Assembly: GCF_023101765.2 (NCBI RefSeq) | Contig: NC_064236.1 | Coordinates: 13,170,993 to 13,234,992, forward strand | Source of the DNA: Spodoptera frugiperda | Taxonomy: Eukaryota; Arthropoda; Insecta; Lepidoptera; Noctuidae | Direction of reading: 5' to 3' | Length of the DNA stretch: 64,000 nucleotides | In this document: positions 34,122 through 45,065 of the stretch, piece after piece | How the letters are laid out: every line of letters begins with the position of its first letter | Numbering within the stretch: the stretch's first letter is position 1 | The notes under the pieces: model-generated | Database searches by the model: none | What the model was told of the DNA's origin: nothing | Seen by the model: only the letters and a program-made list of their open reading frames with translations | Program-made: the position numbers and the translations under genes

Positions 34122-35076
34122 AAATACAAGTAACTACATCCTGTCAGTACAGGAACAATACACGAACTAATACGAGTTAGGCACCACACGTTAAAAAAAA
34201 TTAAACAATTTTTATTTAATTGTCCGTCTTGTAGATTATTTTAAAATATTAGACACGTATTTTTTATTTTCTTAAGGAACCAAATAACTACTAGTAAATA
34301 TTCAAAGACATCGATTTGAAATATCGTGTGACATCACTTCTGGGTAGTAACATTTTTTTATAGAAATTACGTATTTGCTCCCACTCCTAAACTTTGATTC
34401 GCTTTATCTAAGTTTTGTTATCTTATAACTAGTTATGACAAAATAAAAAATACGCGTCTAATATTATTTCATTACCTAACCGACGGAGTCAATAGATTTT
34501 TAATATTCAGAGCCCTAATTAATTTAATTTTCATCATCCCTACTCTGTATTAAAATGCACTATTAGTTGAGCAAAGAAAAAATTGCCATCTTACTCTGTT
34601 CCTCTTAACAAATCCTTTACTCAATAAACTAGCGTCGAGCAAAGTCTTAAAAAAACAACCCCTGTTAGCCAATCTCCAATTAACCTTTCCACCAGGGACC
34701 CTCCTTATTGTACGATGCGAAGCTATGAGACTGAACTAATTAATTATACTTAGGAACTAAATCTATGGGAAAAATAGAGACTCTGATAAAATTATGATAT
34801 GGTAAGCAAAGAAACTAAATTGACGAGCATTTGTTGGGTTGAACTTATGTCAATCTACTATATTTCCATCTAATAATGCCGCATTTTTCATGTAAACTGA
34901 GAGTTAGAAAATATTTTGAATTTTCCCAATAGTTAGCATTCATGCGGAACAGTGCAGCTTTTCATAATTCAATATTGGGCAAGAATACTTTTATCTGAAA
35001 TATTTGCAAAGAGTTGATATTCTTGAAGATATTAAAAATGTTTTCAATCTTTACAATGCCGATGCAGAATGCCATA
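34122..35076. other. AT-rich stretch, nothing recognised
   Basis: No exon or repeat boundary was recognised. Confidence 0.45.
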
Positions 35077-35081
35077 TAAGT

Positions 35082-35316
35082 TTAGGGAACAGAGAGTAAA
35101 GTTCCCTAAGCAAAGGAGGATCCTCCGACCAGGCGAGGTGATCAGCCTGGCGGGCTTTCTGCCCAACTGTTGTACGTTGGGATTTTCTATCCGTGTTAAT
35201 TCGCATGCAAACTTCATATGTGCGATGCAGGATAGTTATGACGTCATCCGTTGATTTGCTCGTCGATAGTCTATGTGCGACGTCTGTCATCTGTCACTTG
35301 TCAGAGTGTCGCCACA
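35082..35316 (-). repeat. TRIM 3' LTR
   Basis: 235 bp. A perfect 7-bp hairpin (agggaac / gttccct) sits at 35084-35107, at the U5-side end, with a ggaggatcctcc palindrome just inside. Confidence 0.9.
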
Positions 35317-35405
35317 TCACTCCCCCCCAAGACCGGAGGTCGATCCTGTTGAGACGGCTGTCGATGCTTGCGATGAGCGGTGCCAGAGCCAGTGTAGAAA
35401 TTCCC

Positions 35406-35524
35406 TAGTTCCAGTGAGTCGGAACTATGCCGCTGAATGCCCAGTGAGTCGGGTGAGCGGTGCAGGGTGATACTCCAGTGAGTCGGAGTAGTGAAGCTCG
35501 CAGTGTCCCACGGTGAGTCGGGGA
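35406..35524 (-). repeat. Array of stem-loops with invariant AGTGAGTC loop inside the TRIM
   Basis: Four units repeat at 30-36 base spacing. Unit 1 (35406-35427): TAGTTCC / GGAACTA stem. Unit 2 (35440-35453): CCC / GGG. Unit 3 (35471-35490): TACTCC / GGAGTA. The first three share the loop AGTGAGTC (GACTCACT in the element sense). Unit 4 (35506-35524) is diverged: TCCC / GGGA with ggtgagtc inside. Stems differ in sequence but stay paired. Confidence 0.75.
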
Positions 35525-35818
35525 ATAGATGCTGCGAGGGTAGGTGCGTAGTGGCTGGCGTCTGCGTTGACGGGAGGAAGACGTCCTCAGACCGTGTGCA
35601 GAGTGCTGTGCCTAGACGCTGATGAGGCCGTAGGGAAGAACCAGGCTGCATATCTTCGATGTAGCGTGTGGTGGTCCCTGATGAGGCCGAGGATGCTGGT
35701 TGGCTGCGACTTGATTACCGCTCAGCGGAGAAGTGATGGGTGAGGGAGATGGCGATGAGGATGACGGTGCTGATCTGCTCCGTGAAGGTTGGTTTCAATC
35801 ACGTCGGGGGTCACCACT

Positions 35819-36053
35819 TTAGGGAACAGAGAGTAAAGTTCCCTAAGAAAAGGAGGATCCTCCGACCAGGCGAGGTGATCAGCCTGGCGGGCTTTCTGCC
35901 CAACTATTGTACGTTGGGATTTTCTATCCGTGTTAATTCGCATGCAAACTTCATATGTGCGATGCAGGATAGTTATGACGTCATCCGTTGATTTGCTCGT
36001 CGATAGTCTATGTGCGACGTCTGTCATCTGTCACTTGTCAGAGTGTCGCCACA
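35819..36053 (-). repeat. TRIM 5' LTR
   Basis: Differs from the other LTR at about two positions (agcaaagg/agaaaagg and caactgttg/caactattg). It abuts the primer-binding site. Target duplication TAAGT follows at 36054. Confidence 0.9.
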
Positions 36054-36439
36054 TAAGTATGTGAATTAAAAATGAGACGGAAAGGAAGAGATATCGAATA
36101 AATGTTCAGATCCTTATAGCATTTGAGTTCAGATTTTGTAGTGTGAACATTTCATAGCTCGAACACCCAATAAAAATAGTTTTGCGACTTATGTTAGCAC
36201 GTAAACTCGCATTGCGTAGATATGATTCGAATATCGTTTCGATATGTTTCCTTACAACCGATGATATCAAAATTGTATTTATTATCTTCAACTAACTTGC
36301 TAATAATATTTTATAGGTAGCTTATTTTACTAAATTTCTGGTTAATGTATAACTAATATGTAACGACTATTTACCTATATTGAAATATTATCTTAAAAAA
36401 TCTCACCAGCTATTACATAGGACTAAATGATGAAAAATG

Positions 36440-36540
36440 GTGAAAAGTGGGTGTAGGTACATTGTATAGCGGCATTACGTGCCGTAATGTGCACCTCTGC
36501 CCTCCCCTTCAGGGATAAAAGGCGTGACGTTGCATACATA
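36440..36540 (+). repeat. 3' fragment of the tRNA-derived SINE found at 60415
   Basis: gcggcattacgtgccgtaat followed by gtgcacctctgcc and ggataaaaggcgtgacgttg is shared almost exactly with 60635-60700. The tRNA-related head is absent. Confidence 0.75.
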
Positions 36541-39500
36541 TCTTTAAAATTCTTACGCAACGGGGACTGAATACAATCAACGATCATACTGTCTCATCAC
36601 TCATGTAATTACTATAGGTACATATTATACAAACCATAGATACAAACTTTACCCCCTTGTTTTCAACCCTTTAAGGTCATTTAAAACAACATAGTTAATA
36701 CAGCAGACGTCTCAATAAAACTCCTGTTAAGTACCTACGCTAAGACCCAAACGTACACGATGAGATCTTTGATTGACTACGGTGTCTACAAGATTCTCAA
36801 TAAGAAATTGCATACATTTACATATTAAATAAACCAGTTTCGTACCGAATAAACTGTAAAAAAAGAATGAATAATGAATTTCCTTCAGGTTTCCTCAACC
36901 GAGATCCAATTTCGTCTTGGTTCGGTTTGTTACGGCGATATTATCGAATCGTGGACTAAAAATAAGATATCTTGAAAACTGGTTATTGAATTGACTTTGA
37001 AATGTTGGAAAATGCAGCACCAATATCCACTAATTTCATTTCGTGGTCGTTCTAGGAAATCATTCACTTTAATATTTACAGCCAAGCTTCAATGTTATTA
37101 TTTATGAACACAAGACAGTCTGAAGTACATTTTCTCTTTTGCTAGGAAAACCCTATGAAATAATAATATTTATGTTTGAAGGAAAATCTTGTGACAGTTT
37201 ACAGTGCCCAATGGAGAAACCGCCGTACTCAGAGCCACTTAATAGTCACTTCGCCCAGTCCTTGGGACAGCGTTTTCAGAACAAAATATTTACCAAGGAA
37301 TAATTCAATTCCTCTTCAATAGGCTATTTGACAAGATTTAAAAAACTGTTTCATATTACCTAATAGTTAACCCATAAACAGGAGGGACCTGTTTTAGGAG
37401 GTTGTCACCTACTGGGCAGTTGATGCGAGTTGACAGATAAAAATAAATAAAGTAATGATCAGTGGCATTACCACTATAATGCCAGAATTAGAAAAAAATA
37501 TTAGCTAGTGGTAGAAAATCACTTTTAAAGTTCTTTCACCTCCTGGTGACATTGGTAATTGAAGAGTTAAGTAATTAATGTCTCAAGAGTACGGCGGTTT
37601 GATTTCACCCACCACCTCGCACATATGTAGTCGTTCCGCTTGGTATTGAAATAACTACCTACTTATGAAACAGTAAAATAACTTTTCTTGAAAGCCGTAG
37701 GTAATTTTATCTGGATTGTTAAACTCAACTGGAGTAAATAACTATATTTAACTATGTAAATATGGGACGGTTAGAAATGAAATGGTAATAGAATTTAAAG
37801 TGAATAGACCCATCTATACAATGCATCAGTCTTGCCGGTCTGATGGACATGATTACTTTGGACTGGTCGTGGCACAAAGTTGGCTGTGAGGACCGATACT
37901 TTATTCTGAGTTCCCGTCTAGACCTATAAGAGAGCACCGGACTGTGACTTGGACCTTTACTCAAACTCTGACAGTATTCGACTAAGCTTTAATCTCGGAT
38001 AGTACTCGACTAAGTTTGTTTCGCCTACCGTATCGGGCCGTATTGGGACCTTACATTGCCCCTTTGCTATATCTTAAGACCCTATCAATCGAAATGTGAT
38101 ACATGTGTATTAACCAGAACAGAAGCTAAATACCTATATAGGTAATTCAGCTAAAAGTTGCTGTAGTCCATGTTTTGAAAAATCTCAAAGGAATGAATTC
38201 AACGGAAAATTATACAATGTACCAAACTTCCTTCACAGTTATATAGAATTTGAAGATAATATACCTAACTAGGGCATTAAAATAATCTTACAAATTAGTT
38301 TGAGAAGGCTTACCTTCTCAAACTCTCAAATTTGTTAATAGTTAATTTGATTCTCCTTATTAACCCTTTAACTTAATTGATCCGGCATTGATTTTGAGCA
38401 TTAGTAACTACCACGGACCGCGCTCTAGCACTCAACCCTCCGTAGCTAACCACACTCAGACATGTTTATTCTCAATTATCTGCTAATTGTGAGTTATATC
38501 TAGGTGAAGCTTTAAAACCGTACGTGTTTAGCCGCTCCTGATAGCAAGATAAGGAGCCTTTACCCGTTCAATAATCTCAATAATGTGGTTAGGCCTTTAC
38601 TATATTATTAACTCGTGAGATCTGTTTTTTCTTGTTAACGCACCTTGATGTAATTTACATATTGGACGAAGATTCCTACGTATACGAAGACAAAAACTAG
38701 TAGGTAGGTACCGCAAATATTAATTGGCAATTAGATAACTATTTTATTATTTTAAACAAATACATAGTTAGATGTATGTATATGTAAAATGTATGACTAT
38801 ATGATTATAAATGACCACTGCTGACCAAATGCCTCATATCGTATGGCAAAGGTTTGAGCATTAATCAATTCTTAGAAAGCATATAATATAACTCCAAAAA
38901 AAAAGCAAATTGGTAGTTGCCGTTTAGTAGTTTTGAAATCCTTGCGCCCTAATACATGAGAAGCGGGCGTCTTAAACCTCCTTAAAACTATATGTCACAA
39001 CGAGGCGACGTTTTTACTTTAATAACGTAATGCTTTATGAGTTTTTATGATAAAAATAACTAAAGATCGTAATTACTGCTAACACGTGTATTTCAGCCGG
39101 TATGTTTTCAGTAGTCTTATTATTTCTTTCGACTTTATCCAGCTTCGTTAAAAGTTGCAAACTTGTCCAATCTACTTTAATCCTATTCGTCTATCTTCAT
39201 TTTTTATATTTAGTTATGGGACGTATTTCCACTCCTCTAAATGACCGTTTAAAACACATTGAGCAATATTTTTGGTGCGTGCCTTAACTAGAACATAATG
39301 ATATTAATAAAAATTTTGGTGAATATACTATTTCATTTTCATTGGAGGGTTTTATTTGTAAATGTATTACTTGAAATGTAATTCACGAAATAAAAAAGTT
39401 TTAAACATGTGGGCAAAGAAAACGGTGGGTGACCAAATACTTTTTGAGCGGCAGCGACGGTACCTTAGAAGAAGGATTCCTTACGTAAGAAGGATTTGAT

Positions 39501-39640
39501 GTCTTCGTTCGGACAAACAAAACCAGCCCATTATTATTAAGATCGTTATAAAAGGATCATCTGTACTTTTGCTATGTAATACCCAAAATAACAGCCTGAT
39601 AATGAATATAATCCCGGTTAGTTTTCCTTAAGACGGATTA
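36541..39640. other. Intergenic stretch, nothing recognised
   Basis: No exon, RNA gene or transposon end recognised. Longest frame is 70 codons. Confidence 0.45.
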
Positions 39641-39790
39641 TATTTACTCCGAGATATTTTTAACCGACTTCAAAAAAAGGAGGAGGTTCTCAATTCGACT
39701 GTATTTTTTTATTGTTACCTGGTAACTTGCGATTGGGTGAACCGATTTTCATGATTCTTTTTTTATTTGAAAGCTGGTGCTTCCCGTGTG
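39640..39790 (+). repeat. Dispersed repeat (aaccgacttcaaaaaaagga family)
   Basis: Contains tatatttactccgagatatt then taaccgacttcaaaaaaagg, a block widespread in Lepidoptera. The first part recurs at 40910-40932. Confidence 0.45.
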
Positions 39791-40539
39791 GTCCCATTAT
39801 CACCATTTCAATATCTGATGATGGGATCTTGTAGAAATCGGGGGAACTCTTCAATAAATAACAGCAGATTAGCCGTGATTGTTGCTATAGCATATCTAAG
39901 CATTGTTTACGCTATCACACAACATAAATCACGCCTGTACTCACTAAAAAGGTTATAAAAACTATTTCGAAAAAAAAAAATGTTCAAGGGCACTTACAAC
40001 GTTTTACAAAAAACGCAATACTGAAACTAAAATAAACATAATTAGATGTTTGTTCTGATGACATATGAACAAAACTCTTTAAATTTCATGCGTCCTAATT
40101 ACGTTAGCTGGACCGTGGTCGCGGTACTGTCCCTGGGTAACCGTGACCCTGAAAACGTAAAGGGCTATTGAAGGAACATTGTGTAGTATGACTCACAGTG
40201 TTTTTTAGACCCTAAAAATTTCCCTACTCAGATTATCGCAGTAATCGATCAATCTAACCATTCTAAATGCACGACGAGAACACCCGAGTGACAGTTCTAA
40301 ACAGTTTATTTTATAAAAAATCGCAAAGTTGACGTGACCTTGTTAGGGTAAAAAAAAATTCATAGGAAAAAAAAACACACAAGATATCTATTTCAATTAA
40401 ATATGTTCAGATAGAACATACTTAGGCGCATATTTTCAATATTTGATTATTTCCAACCGCCGCCAAAATTTTGCGTAAAAAAATATTTTAACGATTTTCT
40501 TTTTTATTTTTTTTTCTCCATATTAACAAAAAAAGGCAA

Positions 40540-40740
40540 CATGGGACTAGAGCAGAAAAGTGTATGTATGTATATTTTTATGTTTGTTCCCGCATTTCTC
40601 CGGAGCTACAAGTCCGATTTAAGTAATTCTTTTTTGTAGTACATAGGTATTGTTTAACTTAGGGAATACTGAAGTTTCACCGAAATCGGTTCAGTAGTTA
40701 TTGAGATAGAGAATTTTAACCGAATTTTTTAATTGCGATA
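40540..40740 (+). repeat. Dispersed repeat-like stretch
   Basis: A run of blocks (gtttgttcccgcatttctcc, cggagctacaagtccgattt, ccgaaatcggttcagtagtt) typical of lepidopteran non-autonomous elements. Ends not defined. Confidence 0.4.
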
Positions 40741-40824
40741 CTGAGTATCGCAACTAAAAAGTGTGAAATAAAATACTTTTTACAAAAAAATAAACCGACT
40801 TCACTAAAAAATTTAAAAATAACT

Positions 40825-40952
40825 TTAATTTCGGAAGTCGGTGTAACAAACAAATAATACCGAGAAACACCGACTTCTGAAATTAAAATAAGTAAAATTA
40901 AATACGTAATTATATTTACTCCGAGATATTTTACGTATTTAATTTTACTTAT
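40825..40952. repeat. Two adjacent hairpins
   Basis: Arms 40827-40844 and 40867-40884 pair with one mismatch; arms 40888-40909 and 40931-40952 pair perfectly over 22 bp around a 21-base loop. The second loop carries the tatatttactccgagatatt block also seen at 39641. Confidence 0.75.
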
Positions 40953-41078
40953 ATTCAGATCATTATTTTTCAAGGAACATGTTAGGGACTCTTATGTACC
41001 TCGTTCAAAGCTGGAGCAAAGTTTGTAAGGGGAAGTTTATGAAGGTGTGAGATAGTGTAGAGGAAGTCTGGAACTTAC

Positions 41079-41561
41079 ATGTTATGCGACAAGTGTGTTG
41101 AGAATAGGGACTTTCTGCTAGAAACTAGGACTTTTTCGGTTGTTAAATCTGTTCAGAAACCTGAGCGTTTAGTTTGTTTAAAATTCCAAACATTTTCAAT
41201 AACCCAACGTAAGGGGTGCCATTCGTTTTATTGCTATTTTTTTGTAATTAAAGCGACTGGAACGCTGTTGTCGGATTCAGTTAAAATTTTTCGTTGTGAA
41301 ATTATACACATAGACGTCAAAGCCGACCGAATAAAAAAATATAGAAAGGGTACCCGCCCAGTCTCGCTCGTCTTGTTTATTAAATATTTACTGTTTGTTG
41401 GTGTCTATTTATTTGACGAAGTGGTACGGAAAACTCATTTGCTAATTAAAATTAGTTCGCCGCTGGTCCTTTTAAAGCATACAGTATTCATAAAATGTAA
41501 GTTAAAAGAAAACTGCGAGTTGGTATTCAAAGATTACTTTATTAAATTGGTTAGTATTTGA
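41079..41561 (+). other. 160-codon open frame, probably not a gene
   Basis: The longest open frame in the window. It is rich in Leu, Phe, Val and Lys, shows no domain or repeated motif I recognise, and has no nearby promoter or codon-use shift. In 64 kb of AT-rich sequence one such frame is expected by chance. An unrecognised single-exon gene cannot be excluded. Confidence 0.15.
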
Positions 41562-41599
41562 TACCTACGATACTTGTTGATGATAGTTACTCTCTGGGG

Positions 41600-44500
41600 C
41601 TGTCGCTGTGTGCACAATAGAGGTCTTTGAACGATACAGTCGCGTACTGTGGCGCTAAGCGCGCTCTCAAACTGTTGATACCGTCTGTACACGAGCTTAA
41701 TAAGGTCCAGCTTTTATGTCACGGCATGCAGTAAATACGTGTCTCCTACTTGCTTGATTGACTACTAATTTGCTCGGCAAATATTTCCTTCAGCTATGGG
41801 TTGTTTTTAATGTTGGGCAGTTATGAAATATTTTGTGAGTTACAAAATTTGCACCTTGTAAATAATATCACGCAACGGCCCTTTCGACTTATTAAAACAC
41901 ATTAGAACTTGTTCGCACAGCTAAATTAATTTCGCATCTGTGATTTCGTTCTGACACGATGCGGTGTGCGGTGCGATATTTTTAATTATTTTATTGTACA
42001 AGCTCTATTGTCTTCGTAACTTCATTTTCAAGTTTTATCTATGTAATAAAGATCAAGAGTTCTTAGGCATTGTATCGAAGTTGTAACAGTCATTGCCTTC
42101 TTGGCAAGAGGCTCGATGAACACCTGTGGAGTTACCCTAGTTCGCATCAAGAGTTGCTTGAAGTTGCAAGTGTTCTATCATAGAATGTATTACACTCTTC
42201 GTTATAAATAAACTAAAGTACTTACTTAATTAAAACTAACGAATATATCTTTGTAGTACCTGTTTTAAAAGAAATCTCAACTCTTCTATACCACCACAAA
42301 ACTTAAATACCGACGAACAATAGTCTGACTGAGGTAACTTGAAGAAGGATACTTTCTTCAATAGTATTGAGATCTTGTATGGAGCTTAGACAGTCCTGGC
42401 TTTTCTTTGCAGTGCATTGAGTGGTGCACTCCAAATCTTAAGTACAAAAGAGGTCTTAGGAAATGCAATTTGTGCTTATTTCGCGAGGATTCATTCAGTA
42501 ATTTATTGGTCAACCAAAACAGTATGCACAAATATAATAATTATATTGTTGAAACCTAGTTATAAAAAATTCCGGCTCACAATAACCAATAGTCGATTAC
42601 CTTGTAAAGTCCCATAACTTTAGTAATACAACAATTTGGAGCACGCCATTCACGGTATCAAAATAAACGGGTGTAACTAACTATCCTGCCCAAACTTTTT
42701 CGCGAAACGCTTCCCGAACGCTTCTTAAACGAAATTCCAAATTAGTTTGCCCGGCAAATGAGGTAATAGTCCGCCATTATTACCTCGTTCACTCCGCAAA
42801 CGAAATATGCGATTTGTGACCTTATTAGCACATTCCGGGTCATTTAATAAAATGGTATAAAATTATCATATCACTTCAATATTCATAGGTTATCTTGTTT
42901 ATTTTTCAAAAACGTTAGAATAACGCCAAAGAATAAAAGCACATGGTATGCTTTATTCTTTTACTTACGTCGTACATTTCCTACATTGTATTTCAGGAAT
43001 AATTCCGAATCCTACGAAATAATGAAGTAAATTGAAATAAGTAAAGTTTTTCGGTTACGTGGCCGCAATGCACCGCGGGGTACTTATTGGTCAGTTGTTG
43101 TTTTGCTTTACGCAGCGACTTCATGTCACTCGATACTACTAGAGTAGGGCTTTAAGGTAGAAAATGCAGTGAGGAAGTACAGCCGATGTAGCGTCCCAGA
43201 GCCATCCTTTAGGTGAGTCTGAATGGTGAGCGCAGTCGGGTTTTGGCCGTCGGATGGGCTACAGGGCTCAGCTGCACTTTGCGTCACCCCGTTAGTCTCG
43301 TCACTCACCCGCCTTTAACATAAACGGTACGTCGCGGTATTCCCTAAGTGTCCTCATATTTTGTATTGTTTTATTATTTTGAATTAATATTTATGCATGT
43401 CATTTAAGTAAGCATTTGTAATTAATATTTCTTAGTTCTTAATGTATTTTTTTTTAATGTGTTGTATGAAGATAGTTTGAAATTCGTTTTTCGTAGTTTG
43501 GTACTGAAATGTTTATTTTTATTTTCGTTGAACCCTTCCTGTGTAATGTAATGATAATGAATGGTGATAGTATTAATGTATTCTCTGTTGCAAATTTTGG
43601 TTATTGTAAAATGTTGTGCCTGTTAATTAGTGTACTTAAGATTGCCTGCAATAAACATTTTAATTTTACAGTTTTGTTGTGTATAATTTTATTTATACTT
43701 CAACACAAATAAATATTTTTTAAATGTGATTGTTTATTTTTTACTTTGTAGTATTACTATTTATAAATACATTTAGAAACACTAAGTAGGCTGCGTGTTT
43801 ACTTCGTAGCCGGTAATAAACTAAATTTACATAAGGTCTGAAAGTTGTAATAAATCTTATTGTTTTTACTTCACTCTTTGCACATGCAAAGAGAGTCTAT
43901 ATGTATAATTAACCGTAATTAAAGGTAAAGCCTTATAAAATTACATTTTGTTACCTACTTAGGTACTAGAGAGCTTACTTCTACAAAAACCAAGATTTTA
44001 AATGGGTAGGCACCTGATTTAAAAAGTTGCTACGCTTGGAAAGTTTATGGGTACGAGTAATATTTTCCACAAGATAGACTTAAGTATACACTTATTACAG
44101 ATAGTGTGGTTTTGCAAATAAATTTCCTTTTCAATACTGAAGTTGAAATCGCATCAGACGTCGCAGGAGGTACCTAAGTACGAACGGTACTCTCCGTCGT
44201 TTATCTCCTTACGTTTTGGAATCATTTCCTTCGCCACTGCCGGCGCCGCTCGCCTCGGCCGTCTCCCCAGCGTCCCGGTGCTAGTTCGTCCCTACGTTCC
44301 GACGCCGCTACACCTAAGTATTTATCGATATTTATTATAACCATAAATATCTTTTATACATTCATGCAGATGCCACTATCGCGTTTTGATGACTACTTCA
44401 AAATGTGCATTGCCCCCGGCGACACTACAGACCTTGACACGGCGCTACATCTAAATGACATTCGCTATTGTTTCCCAGCCCCAGACATTCTTTTGTTTTA

Positions 44501-44959
44501 CATTTGAAGGACCCACAGCCAAGTGTCTAACATGTAAGAATTGAAGCTTCGTCTGAAAAGAAAATCTACCCAAAGATAGAAAGCTTCAGCATTTTTCTCG
44601 TTATCTTTTTAGATAGGTAGATATGTACTTTAAATTGAGCCTTCCAGCGGCTGTTTCAACTTCAATCCGAAGTTTTTGAAAAGCCACTAGCTTGGCCAGT
44701 GGAACTTGTTATTTTTATTTGCGCTCTAAATAATAAGTTTGTTATTACTAGCTGGTCTAACTACGAAGTTCAAATGAGACGGCCTCATTTGTCTTTGAAT
44801 TGAGTTGGTAATGAGTGATGACCATAATATAGTGTTTCTTATTTTACGATTGCTCTAACTCAAAAAATGGATCATATTCATAGAGTTTCGTGAGATGCAG
44901 TAAGAATAGCGAATACTGTTGATACCGTGGGTCGTTTTACAGTGTTTGTGTTGTTTCAG
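41600..44959. other. Upstream region of DDR, nothing firmly assigned
   Basis: GC-richer patches at about 43060-43320 and 44150-44310 could be repeat fragments or 5' leader/promoter sequence of DDR, but no start site or donor could be fixed. The rest is AT-rich. Confidence 0.35.
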
Positions 44960-45065
44960 AATTGAGGTGTCGGAGAATGGTGAAGTGAATGAGGCGCGAT
45001 GGAGCTGTATGTGATAGCTGTGGTACTGGTCGCAGGAGCCACGTCACTTCACGCTCTCGATATAT
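44960..45065 (+). CDS. Ddr: DDR exon with 5' UTR and signal peptide
   Basis: Acceptor ttgtttcag precedes 44960, so at least one leader exon lies upstream. 39 bases of leader are followed by ATG at 44999 and 22 codons plus one base, ending at gtaagt. The start is chosen because it gives a typical signal peptide (hydrophobic residues 4-14, cleavage likely near TSLHA) just before the first discoidin cysteine. Confidence 0.85.

Larger units (their letters stand above)
35082..36053 (-). mobile_element. Non-autonomous miniature LTR retrotransposon (TRIM), near-intact
   Basis: Two 235-bp direct LTRs (35082-35316 and 35819-36053) enclose a 502-bp interior, and TAAGT is duplicated on both sides (35077-35081 and 36054-36058). 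Orientation is minus: next to the right LTR is a primer-binding-site-like TGGTGACCCCCGACGTGA (minus strand, from 35816), and next to the left LTR a polypurine tract TTGGGGGGGAG. LTRs read TGTGGCGACA...TTCCCTAA. I saw only about two differences between the LTRs, so insertion is recent. There is no gag or pol; the longest minus frame (35651-35301, 116 codons) matches nothing I know. It must be mobilised by an autonomous relative. Confidence 0.9.

Noticed and set aside
35600..35700. Two ctgatgaggccg blocks resembling the 5' half of a hammerhead ribozyme core
   Set aside because: Neither is followed by a closing stem and the required GAAA, and they lie on the strand opposite to the element's PBS/PPT sense. 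Treated as a short direct repeat.
41079..41561. 160-codon open frame, the longest in the window
   Set aside because: No recognised domain, AT-driven composition, no flanking promoter or splice signals; a frame of this length is expected about once by chance in 64 kb of such sequence. Listed only as a low-confidence feature.
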